A stretch of 64,000 bases of DNA from Streptomyces harbinensis (GTDB lineage: Bacteria > Actinomycetota > Actinomycetes > Streptomycetales > Streptomycetaceae), in contig NZ_FPAB01000005.1 of NCBI RefSeq assembly GCF_900116145.1, positions 62,001 through 126,000 of the forward strand, read 5' to 3'. The position numbers and the translations under genes were made by a program. The first letter of the stretch is position 1. The number at the start of each line of letters is the position of its first letter. Shown here one piece after another: positions 55,199-64,000 of this stretch. The notes under the pieces were generated by a model that ran no database searches, had not been told where the DNA came from, and saw nothing but the letters and a program-made list of their open reading frames with translations.

Positions 55199-57679
55199 TC
55201 AGGGCAGGAGGAGTTCGAACCAGACCGTCTTGCCGTCCGCTCCCTGGCGGGTGCCCCAGCGGCGGGACTGGCGGGCCACCAGGCGCAGGCCCCGGCCGCC
55301 TTCCTCCAGCAGGGCGGAGGTCCGTTCGTGCGGGGGGTCGGGGAGCAGGTCGGAGACCTCCACCAGGAGGGAGGTGCCGCGCACCATGCGGACGCCGACC
55401 GGGCCGTGCGCGTACCGCAGGGAGTTGGTGACCAGTTCGCTGACCAGCAGCACGGTGGTGTCCACCAGGGGTTCCAGGTCCCAGTCCAGGAGCGCGCGGC
55501 GCACCGCGCGCCGGGCTTTGCGCGGGGCGTGCGGTTCGGGGGCGAAGATCCACTCGGCGGCGTTGCCCTCGGGCAGCCCGTGCAGCCGGGCGGCGAGCAG
55601 CGCGATGTCGTCCGAGGGGCCCGGGGCGCCGCCGCCCGGGCCGGCGTCCGGGGTGAGGCCCTCGACGATCCGGTCGCACAGTTCGTCCAGCGGTCCGCCC
55701 GGGGTGCCGCGCTCGGACAGCAGCGTGCACAGCCGCTCCAGGCCGACGGTGATGGACTCGCCGCGGGTCTCGATCAGTCCGTCGGTGTACAGGACGAGGA
55801 CGGAGCCCTCCGGGACGGTGATCCGGCGTTCCTCGAACGGCACCCCGCCCACCCCGAGCGGGGCGCCGGAGGGCAGGTCGAGCGGGTCGGCCGACCACAG
55901 CCCGGTGGCGTCGTCCCGGGTGAGCAGGACGGGCGGCAGGTGGCCGGCCTTGGCCAGGACGCACTCGCGGGAGGCCGGGTCGTACACCGCGTACAGGCAG
56001 GTCGCCCACAGCTGGTCGTCGGGGGCCTGGGCGAGGTCCTCGCTGAGGTCGTCCACCCGGCGCAGCAGTTCGGCGGGGGCCAGTTCGAGGCCGGCCAGGG
56101 TGCGGACGGCGGTGCGCAGCCGGCCCATGGTGGCGGCGGCGCGCAGGCCGTGGCCCATGACGTCGCCGACGACGAACGCGACCCGGCCGCCGGCCAGCGG
56201 GATGACGTCGAACCAGTCGCCGCCGACCTCGGTGCCCACGCTGCCGGGCACGTAGCGGTGGCTGACCGCGACGCCCGGCGGCTGGGGGACGCTCTGCGGC
56301 AGCAGGCTGCGCTGGAGGGTGAGGGCGGATTCGCGTTCGCGGGCGTAGAGCCGGGCGTTGTCGAGGGAGATGGCGGCGCGCCCGGCCACCTCCATGGCCA
56401 GCGCCTGGTCCTCCCGGTCGAAGGCGGCGCGCTGTCCGGCGCGGGTGAGGATGATGAGGCCGAGCACGGTGCCCCGGGCGCGCAGCGGCAGGATCAGCAT
56501 GGAGTGGACGCCGAGGTCGAGGGCGGCCCGCACCTTGGGGGAGTCGCTGCCGAGGGTGGCGAGCGAGTCGATGAGCATCGGGTGGCCGGTGCGCAGCACG
56601 GTGCTGAACGGGGAGCCGGGTTCGAAGGTGATGGTCTCGCCGGCTTCCAGGGCGGTGTCGGTCTGGGCGCTGTGCTGTTTGGCGGCGGTGCCGAGCTGGA
56701 GCACCGGGGTGTCGGGCAGTTGTTCGGCGCTGGGCAGGTCGTTGCCCTCGGCGACGGGGGCGAGGAGTTCCACGGCGGTGTAGTCGGCGAACCGGGGCAC
56801 CAGCAGCTGGGCGAGCGAGCCGGCGATGAGGTGGACGTCGAGGAGGTCGCCGAGGGAGCTGCCGATGTCGTCGAGCATGGCGAGCCGCTGCCGGGCGCGT
56901 TCGATGCGGGCCAGGGCCTCGCGGCGGGCGGTGACGTCCATGACGGTGGAGCTGACCCCGACGGTGCGGCCGTCGCGGTCGGTGAGCCGGCCGAAGGACA
57001 TGGAGTGGGCGCGGACGCCGTCGCCGGCCTGGACGACCAGGTCGGTGACGGGGTTGCCGGTGCGCAGCACGTCGCTCTGCATGGCGTGGATCCGCGGGGC
57101 GGTGGGGGCGGGGAGGATGTCGAGGAGGGTTTTGCCGAGCAGGTCGTCGGGGGTGGCGTCGTGCATGCGGGCGAGGGTCTCGTTGACGCGGACGAGCCGC
57201 TGTTCGGTGTCGAAGATGCCGATGCCGAGCGCGGAGGCGGTGAAGAGGGCGTCGAAGGCGGCCAGGTCCTGTTCGATGCCGGTCATCCGGGAGGTCTCCA
57301 CCAGGTTGGCCAGGATGAACGGGGTGCCGCCGGCGTCCAGCAGCAGGGCGGCGCGCCCTTCCAGGGGGATGATGTGCCCGTCGCGGTGGCGCAGCCGGAG
57401 CCGGCCGCGCCAGTGCCGGCGCTGCCGCAGGGTGGCGTGGATGCGGCCGACGGTGGCGGGGGCGTGGCCGGGGGCGAGGAGTTCGGTGAGCCGGCGGCCG
57501 ACGGCGTCCCGGTCGTGCCAGCCCAGCAGTTCGCGGGCCATGGGGCTCCACAGCCGGATGGTGCCGCGCTCGTCCAGCATGATGATGGCCACGCGCAGCA
57601 CATCGAGCAGTGAGCGCTCGTCGCTCCGGGCCGGGGGGACCGGTGTGAGTCCGGACGGCTCGGACGGGTTGGTCGTCAC
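55199..57679 (-). CDS. PAS-PAS-GAF-SpoIIE phosphatase-HATPase protein
   Basis: 826 residues. In order: PAS domain with IIMLDERGTIRLWSPMARELLGW-type wording (about 20-130), a second PAS (about 140-255; GIGIFDTEQRLVRVNETLARM in part), a GAF sensor (about 275-450), a PP2C SpoIIE phosphatase (about 460-680; GGDWFDVIPL, VVGDVMGH, VLYTDGLIE, DDIALLAAR) and an HATPase anti-sigma-like domain (about 705-826; LLVSELVTNSLRYAH, GGRGLRLVA). It should set an anti-sigma/antagonist switch in answer to redox, ligand or energy cues. GTG 57679 follows AGGAG; an ATG at 57760 would place two palindromes inside the gene, so it is disfavoured. Confidence 0.9.
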   Translation of the reverse strand: MTTNPSEPSGLTPVPPARSDERSLLDVLRVAIIMLDERGTIRLWSPMARELLGWHDRDAVGRRLTELLAPGHAPATVGRIHATLRQRRHWRGRLRLRHRDGHIIPLEGRAALLLDAGGTPFILANLVETSRMTGIEQDLAAFDALFTASALGIGIFDTEQRLVRVNETLARMHDATPDDLLGKTLLDILPAPTAPRIHAMQSDVLRTGNPVTDLVVQAGDGVRAHSMSFGRLTDRDGRTVGVSSTVMDVTARREALARIERARQRLAMLDDIGSSLGDLLDVHLIAGSLAQLLVPRFADYTAVELLAPVAEGNDLPSAEQLPDTPVLQLGTAAKQHSAQTDTALEAGETITFEPGSPFSTVLRTGHPMLIDSLATLGSDSPKVRAALDLGVHSMLILPLRARGTVLGLIILTRAGQRAAFDREDQALAMEVAGRAAISLDNARLYARERESALTLQRSLLPQSVPQPPGVAVSHRYVPGSVGTEVGGDWFDVIPLAGGRVAFVVGDVMGHGLRAAATMGRLRTAVRTLAGLELAPAELLRRVDDLSEDLAQAPDDQLWATCLYAVYDPASRECVLAKAGHLPPVLLTRDDATGLWSADPLDLPSGAPLGVGGVPFEERRITVPEGSVLVLYTDGLIETRGESITVGLERLCTLLSERGTPGGPLDELCDRIVEGLTPDAGPGGGAPGPSDDIALLAARLHGLPEGNAAEWIFAPEPHAPRKARRAVRRALLDWDLEPLVDTTVLLVSELVTNSLRYAHGPVGVRMVRGTSLLVEVSDLLPDPPHERTSALLEEGGRGLRLVARQSRRWGTRQGADGKTVWFELLLP

Positions 57680-57724
57680 ACGCTCCTGCCCCCGCTCGGG
57701 TACGTCTTCTCCGGATGATAACGG

Positions 57725-57754
57725 TATCCGGATAAATCGGACCAATTGTCCGAT
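57725..57754 (-). promoter_or_regulatory. Two adjacent palindromes upstream of the PAS-PP2C gene
   Basis: TATCCGGATA at 57725-57734 is a perfect palindrome. ATCGGAC-caatt-GTCCGAT at 57736-57754 has perfect 7-base arms. Both lie between the SPOR-like gene and the GTG at 57679. Confidence 0.55.
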
Positions 57755-57777
57755 ACCCATCGGGTGGCGCAGGGGGA

Positions 57778-57981
57778 TCAGCGGGGAGTGCGGGCTCCCG
57801 CCTCGACCCGTTCGACGAGATAGCGACCGGGTTCGGGAAGGGGGCGTACGCCGGGGCCGGCTTCGAGGCGCCGGATGAGCCGTTGCGCTTCGGCGCGCGT
57901 GGCGCAATGCCCTATGCGATAGCGACTGCCGTTTTCATCCTGCCGGATCACCTGCCATGGCCGCAGGTTGGTGTCGTTCAT
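57778..57981 (-). CDS. Small SPOR-domain-like protein
   Basis: 67 residues: WQVIRQDENGSRYRIGHCAT followed by RAEAQRLIRRLEA, a single SPOR-like fold as annotated on many short Streptomyces proteins. No signal or membrane helix is seen, so it is cytoplasmic, unlike wall-binding SPOR proteins. Its ATG overlaps the TGA that ends the uninterrupted frame of the TPM gene (ATGA), and it stands about 100 bases upstream of the PAS-PP2C gene on the same strand. Role unknown. Confidence 0.7.
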   Translation of the reverse strand: MNDTNLRPWQVIRQDENGSRYRIGHCATRAEAQRLIRRLEAGPGVRPLPEPGRYLVERVEAGARTPR

Positions 57982-58089
57982 TCCTCACCCCCGGTCTGCA
58001 TATGCCAGACCATACGCCTGTGCCTCACCCCGCGCACACGGATTGGCCGACGGACCGGCCAACAACCTCCACCCAATGGCCGGTTGTCG

Positions 58090-58715
58090 TCACTTGCGGC
58101 GCGGTCCGCGCCCGCCCCGGGCACCGCGTGCCACCAGATAGCACAGCACCAGGACCCCGGCCGCGAACACCGCGATCGGCAGCACCACCGGGGTCCCCCC
58201 GCTCCCCGGCGCCGCCCCCGGGGGTTCGCCGGCCCGGTCGACGGCGCGGGGGTCGGTACGGGCGCTCCCTCGCGCACCGCCGCGAGCCCCCGCGCCGCCC
58301 TGATCGCCGCCCCGGCCCAGTCGTGCCGCTCCACCGCCGGCCCCACCGCCGTGCGCCGGATCTCGTCGATCTGCTCCGGTGTCAGACCCGAGGAGGCGTC
58401 CACCGAGAAGGCGAACGCGCCCTCCGCCGTCCCGACCGCCAGCAGGACCGCCTCCGCCGGCAACTGGTTGCGCTCCGCCGTGGCGTCGGTCCAGGTCTGC
58501 GCGGTGAGCCCCGCGAAGTCCCGTACGTACGCCACGTACAGCCGCAGCCCCTCCCCGGCGACGTCCGCGACGGCCGTCCGCACCTCCTCCTCCCGGCCGT
58601 CCAGGGCCCGCACCCGGTCGGTCACCCCGCCCGCGCCGTCCAGCTCGATCGGGTACTCGGCGGGCAGCAGCAGCGCCGTCACCCCGGCCAGTGCGGTGAG
58701 ACATCGCAGCAGCAT
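58090..58715 (-). pseudogene. TPM-domain membrane protein gene with a one-base frameshift
   Basis: The first frame (from 58715) gives a signal peptide (LTALAGVTALLLPAEYP), a TPM domain (residues 20-150; VADVAGEGLRLYVAYVRDFAG, EGAFAFSVDASSGLTPEQI) and a Pro-rich linker. It then turns into Trp/Cys/Arg-rich nonsense that runs to 57978. The expected C-terminal membrane helix and basic tail, TPVVLPIAVFAAGVLVLCYL then ARGARGGRGPRRK, lie in the next frame and stop at 58090. A -1 shift at CCCCCGGGGG (58215-58224) joins the two parts. It is either a broken gene, a sequencing error in the homopolymer, or a shifty site. TPM proteins act in the envelope, with photosystem or pilus-like repair roles in other bacteria. 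Confidence 0.7.
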
Positions 58716-58876
58716 CCTTCGACGCTATGCGCGCCGGCGGCGCGGTGCCGGGCCCCGTACGCCGCTCGGGTGGGCGCCGCCCCGTGCACGCCGTGTCGCC
58801 GCCCGCGCCCCTGGCGGCTCGCCTTGAGTGGGACGGTCCCCTTTATACGTGTGATGAGCCCACCGGAGGTATCGGC

Positions 58877-60898
58877 ATGCGTCCCCCCGTGACCCGCCGC
58901 CCCAGGCCCAGGGCGCTGGCGCTGCTGCTCGCCGGGACCCTGTCCCTGACCGCCGCCCTCAGCGGCTGCGGCAGCGACACCGGGCCCGACCGCTCCGGAG
59001 CCTCCGGCGCCGCGCAGTCGCTCACCCTCGCCGACCGCGCCGAGCTGCGCACCGGCGGCACCCTGCGCTGGGGCGTCGCCGACCTGCCCGCCACCCTCAA
59101 CGCCTTCTCTCCGGAGGCGGGGCCGGTCACCGACCAGGTGGCCGCCGCCGTCCTGCCCGCGCTGTTCACCCTGGACGAGCGCGGCCGGCCGCAGCTGAAC
59201 ACCGACTACCTCCGATCCGCCGAGATCACCGCCCGCGAGCCCCGGCAGACCGTCGTCTACACCCTGCACCCCCAGGCCGTCTGGAGCGACGGGCGGGCCG
59301 TGGAGGCCGCCGACTTCATCGCCCAGTGGCGCGCGCTCTCCGGCGGCGAGGGCAGCCACCCGGCCGCCCGCAACGCCGGTTACGACCGGATCGAGTCCGT
59401 CACCGAGGGGCCCGGCGACGGCCAGGTGCAGGTCACCTTCCACAAGCCCTACGCGGACTGGAAGTCGCTGTTCACCCCGCTGTACCCCAAGGCCGTCACC
59501 GAGGACGCCGCCGCGTTCGGCACCGGCACCCGCGACACGCTGCCCGCCACCGCCGGCCCCTTCGGGCTCGGGGACCTCGACCGCGAGGCAGGCACCCTCA
59601 GCCTCACCCGCTCCGCCACCTGGTGGGCCGACCCCGCGCTGCTGGACGAGCTGGTCCTCACCGCCGTCCCGGCTGCCGAGCGCGGCGCGGCACTGGAGGA
59701 CGGCAGCCTGGAGGTGGCCGAAATCCAGCCGGCCGACGCCACCCGCCTCGCCGCGGCGGAGGAGGACGGCGAGCCCGTCGCGTACACCGTCCACCGCGCC
59801 TACGCCGCCGCCTACACCCAGCTCGCGCTCAACGGCCGCTCCGGCGCGCTGAAGGACGAACGGGTGCGCTGGGCCGTGGCCCGCGCCATCGACCGCGAGG
59901 CGCTGGCCGCCGAGGTGCACGAGCCGGCCGGGCTGCCGGTACGGGCGCTCGGCAGCCATCTGCGGACCCTGGACCAGATCGGCTACCAGGACAACAGCGA
60001 CGCGCTCGGCGGCTTCAGCACCGAGGAGGCCGGCAAGCTGCTCGACGAGGCCGGCTGGAGGGGCGGCCCGGGGGAGGAGGACGAGGGCGAGGAACCGGCG
60101 GCCGGAGATGCCGCGGACGGCAAGGCCCCGGCCGCCGTCGTGGCCGGGCCGCTGAGCGCCGAGAGCGCCGCCGCCGGGCACAGCGCCGCCCTGCTGCGCC
60201 AGGCCGCCGGGGCCCAGCGGACGCTCGAGGGCGACGGTGACGGTGACGGTGACGGTGAGGGCGAGGGCGACGGTGACGCCGGTACGGCCGAGCAGCTGGA
60301 GGAGGAGGCCGCCGCAGCCGAGGAGCGCGCCCGCGAGCTGGCCGACCGCGCGGCAGGACCGGTCCGTACCGATGAACACGGCACCGAGCTGACCCTGCGC
60401 TTCGTCGTCCCGGACGGGGACGCCGGCGCCCGGCAGCGCCGGATCGCCGACCGCATCACCGCCATGCTGAGCGCCGCCGGCATCCGCGCCGAGCCGACCG
60501 AGGTCCCCGCCCACGCCTTCTTCAGCGACCACATCAGTACCGGCGACTTCGACCTCGCCCTGTACTCCTGGCCCGCCAGCGGCTACCCGGCCACCGACGC
60601 CGCCCCGCTGTTCGCCAAGCCGGTGCCGGACAAGGACGGGGGTCTCGCCGTCCAGCAGAACTACAGCCGGATCGGTACCGACCACATCGACCAGTTGCTG
60701 GCCCAGGCGGCCGGCGAACTGGACGAGGAGGAGCAGCACCGGCTGCTCAACCAGGCCGACGCCCGGCTGTGGGCGCTGACCGGCTCGCTGCCGCTCTTCC
60801 AGCGCCCGCAGCTGGTGGCGGTCGACGCCGGGCTGGCCGGGGTGGGCGCCTTCGGCCTGGCCACCCCCCGGTACCAGGACATCGGCTACCGCGTCTGA
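58877..60898 (+). CDS. ABC transporter substrate-binding lipoprotein, family 5
   Basis: 673 residues. A basic start, hydrophobic stretch and lipobox LSGC make a lipoprotein of the outer face. The fold is the SBP_bac_5 oligopeptide-binding type: LRWGVADLPATLNAFS, AVWSDGRAVEAADFIAQW and LALNGRSGALKDERVRWAVARA. An acidic insert of about 95 residues (about 395-490) with DG repeats is not part of the fold. GGAGGT lies six bases before the ATG. No permease or ATPase lies next to it, so it may serve a transporter coded elsewhere. Confidence 0.9.
   Translation: MRPPVTRRPRPRALALLLAGTLSLTAALSGCGSDTGPDRSGASGAAQSLTLADRAELRTGGTLRWGVADLPATLNAFSPEAGPVTDQVAAAVLPALFTLDERGRPQLNTDYLRSAEITAREPRQTVVYTLHPQAVWSDGRAVEAADFIAQWRALSGGEGSHPAARNAGYDRIESVTEGPGDGQVQVTFHKPYADWKSLFTPLYPKAVTEDAAAFGTGTRDTLPATAGPFGLGDLDREAGTLSLTRSATWWADPALLDELVLTAVPAAERGAALEDGSLEVAEIQPADATRLAAAEEDGEPVAYTVHRAYAAAYTQLALNGRSGALKDERVRWAVARAIDREALAAEVHEPAGLPVRALGSHLRTLDQIGYQDNSDALGGFSTEEAGKLLDEAGWRGGPGEEDEGEEPAAGDAADGKAPAAVVAGPLSAESAAAGHSAALLRQAAGAQRTLEGDGDGDGDGEGEGDGDAGTAEQLEEEAAAAEERARELADRAAGPVRTDEHGTELTLRFVVPDGDAGARQRRIADRITAMLSAAGIRAEPTEVPAHAFFSDHISTGDFDLALYSWPASGYPATDAAPLFAKPVPDKDGGLAVQQNYSRIGTDHIDQLLAQAAGELDEEEQHRLLNQADARLWALTGSLPLFQRPQLVAVDAGLAGVGAFGLATPRYQDIGYRV
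60231..60277 (+). repeat. Hexanucleotide repeats inside the substrate-binding lipoprotein gene
   Basis: Four tandem GACGGT units (60233-60256), two GAGGGC (60257-60268), one GACGGT and GAC. They code for alternating Asp/Glu-Gly and keep the frame. Confidence 0.85.
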
Positions 60899-60964
60899 CC
60901 GCCCGGACGAGCGCGGACGGAGCCCGGAAGGGCATGGAACGGAGCGCGGACGAGGGGCTCGCGA

Positions 60965-60994
60965 GCCCGGCGCGAGCACGGTGGCGCGCCGGGC
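60965..60994 (+). terminator. Terminator between the lipoprotein gene and typA
   Basis: A perfect 10-base stem GCCCGGCGCG/CGCGCCGGGC with a 10-base loop, 66 bases after the lipoprotein gene's stop. TACGAT just after it (60999-61004) is a candidate typA -10 box. Confidence 0.7.
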
Positions 60995-61075
60995 CCCGTA
61001 CGATAGCGGTACAGGCCGGTGTACATATCTGCCGAGCCGCTCACCTCCCTCGTCTCGGAAGAAGCACCGTCAGCC

Positions 61076-62944
<1,869 letters not shown>

Positions 62945-62946
62945 TC

Positions 62947-62964
62947 GGCGGGGATTTCCCCGTC
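62947..62964 (+). terminator. Hairpin after typA; notes on the 62945-63328 gap
   Basis: A 7-pair stem (62947-62953 with 62958-62964) with an ATTT loop follows the typA stop at once. The remaining 364 bases to the next gene are clearly lower in GC than the window, hold no gene, and contain short inverted repeats GTTCG/CGAAC (63044-63058) and TGCCCAA/TTGGGGGCA (63192-63210), possible control sites of the lipoprotein gene. Confidence 0.5.
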
Positions 62965-63328
62965 AGTAGCTCTGCGTTCAGCGCGGGCTACCGGATGTAT
63001 CGAATTCTGTCAAGGTTCGATCCGGTCGCTCGCGCTGAGTTGTGTTCGTTATGCGAACGAAATGGGGCGATGTTCGTCACATCAGTCCGCATATCGGTGA
63101 CTCCAGGGGGTGGATATGTCCGGATTGCCTGATCTCACCTCCCTATCTTCATCAAAATGAAATCGGCAATCGGTGGTTCACCGAAGTTTTATGCCCAATA
63201 GTTGGGGGCATTGCGCTCAGGCTTTCGCCGGGTGCGGCTGCTGGACACTTTGGGTATTCAACGCGTGTTGAGCCCATCGCGCTCCGCGGCTTTTCAGCAA
63301 CGAACCGGACTCCCAAGGAGGCAAGCCC

Positions 63329-64000
63329 ATGCGTGGTGCGCGCAGCGCCAAGTGGGCCGCAGTGGCGATCGTTGTGGCCCTGGCCGCGACCGCCTGTGGT
63401 AGCGACGACGACAACGGCGGCAGCGGCGATGGCGGCAACGCGTCCGGCAACGCCTCGGGCATCGTCAAGGTGGACGGCGGCGAGCCCCAGTCGGCTCTGC
63501 TCCCCACCAGCACCAATGAGCAGTTCGGCTCGCTGGTGATCAAGAACGTCTTCGCGAACCTGCTGGACTTCGAGGACGACGGCTCCATCAAGTACGTCGC
63601 GGCCGAGTCCATCGAGTCGAACGACGACGCCTCGGTGTGGACCATCAAGCTGAAGGACGGCTTCACCTTCCACGACGGCGAGAAGGTCACCGCCCAGCAC
63701 TACGTGGACGCCTGGAACTGGGCCGCCAACGTCGAGAACGGCCAGAGCCAGAGCGCCTGGTTCGAGGACATCGAGGGCTACGCGGACGTCCACCCCTCGG
63801 AGGAGGGCGCCGAGCCCACCGCCGACACCATGTCCGGCCTGAAGGTTGTCGACGACACCACCTTCGAGGTCACGCTGGCCAACCCGGTCTCGTACTACGA
63901 GTACAAGCTGGGTTACCACGTCTTCGCGCCGCTGCCCTCCGCCTTCTACGACGACCCGGACGCCTTCGGCCAGGCGCCGATCGGCCAGGGCCCGTACCAG
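63329..64000 (+). CDS. Oligopeptide-binding lipoprotein, BldKB-like, 3' end missing
   Basis: The gene runs off the window after 224 codons. AAGGAGG lies 7 bases before the ATG. A basic start, hydrophobic core (WAAVAIVVALAATACGS) and Cys form a lipoprotein signal. The mature part begins with an Asn/Gly/Ser/Asp-rich linker and then the SBP_bac_5 pattern (VKVDGGEPQSALLPTSTNEQ; DDASVWTIKLKDGFTFHDGE). It should deliver oligopeptides to an ABC importer whose genes are likely beyond the edge. Its place after typA fits BldKB, which takes up a signal for aerial growth in Streptomyces; this link is inferred from position. Confidence 0.88.
   Translation, partial: MRGARSAKWAAVAIVVALAATACGSDDDNGGSGDGGNASGNASGIVKVDGGEPQSALLPTSTNEQFGSLVIKNVFANLLDFEDDGSIKYVAAESIESNDDASVWTIKLKDGFTFHDGEKVTAQHYVDAWNWAANVENGQSQSAWFEDIEGYADVHPSEEGAEPTADTMSGLKVVDDTTFEVTLANPVSYYEYKLGYHVFAPLPSAFYDDPDAFGQAPIGQGPYQ

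Noticed and set aside
63013..63028. tRNA-like GGTTCGATCC motif
   Set aside because: Resembles a T-loop, but no acceptor stem or anticodon arm can be built around it.

Overview
The window is 64 kb of very high-GC, tightly packed DNA with strong G/C at third codon positions, GTG and TTG starts, many ATGA/GTGA overlaps and many promoter-like boxes 6-7 bases ahead of a start codon. The gene set (Tad pilus, WhiB-like regulator, SpoIIE-type phosphatases with anti-sigma-like ATPase domains, Ser/Thr kinases, AhpCD/OxyR, a BldKB-like lipoprotein next to typA) indicates the conserved chromosomal core of a Streptomyces or close relative. No rRNA, tRNA, CRISPR array, insertion sequence or large biosynthetic cluster was seen.

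Layout. 1-5427: end of a peptidoglycan-binding protein, an alanine-type aminotransferase, a D-amino-acid deaminase-like PLP enzyme, a secreted ParB-like protein and a zinc-ribbon protein. 5495-17148: a complete Tad/Flp pilus locus (CpaB, CpaE/TadZ-like, two TadE pseudopilins, TadA ATPase, TadB, TadC, Flp pilin, TadG-like protein, a lipoprotein, an OmpA-domain protein, a divergent receptor kinase and the prepilin peptidase). 17315-24436: cis-prenyltransferase, PIN-PhoH ATPase, secreted SLT protein, AI-2E-type exporter and a membrane alpha/beta hydrolase. 24789-28362: PadR regulator with an ABC exporter. 28480-37736: a repeat-containing membrane protein, a kinase, class I and class II fumarases, a DUF402 protein and a SpoIIE-type phosphatase. 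37776-39978: ahpD-ahpC divergent from oxyR. 39965-49472: an SPFH/ribbon-helix-helix operon, DUF1707 protein, WhiB-like protein, glpX, nitroreductase, xseA-xseB, ispH and ychF.

49512-54441 looks like an accessory island: two tandem large proteins that join a PD-(D/E)XK-like nuclease region to a DUF2075 (Schlafen group 3 type) helicase domain, each preceded by the same structured leader, then a tiny membrane protein. 54442-58715 holds a GntR regulator, a large PAS-GAF-PP2C-ATPase protein, a small SPOR-like protein and a frameshifted TPM-domain gene. 58877-64000 holds an oligopeptide-binding lipoprotein, typA/bipA and the start of a second oligopeptide-binding lipoprotein.

The strongest leads are the duplicated leader RNA in front of the two nuclease-helicase genes, an apparent CTG start for the TadG-like gene overlapping the pilin stop, helically phased direct repeats in front of the ribbon-helix-helix/SPFH operon, and a one-base frameshift in the TPM gene at a C5G5 run. 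Sequence comparisons to known families are from memory of those families; no search was run.
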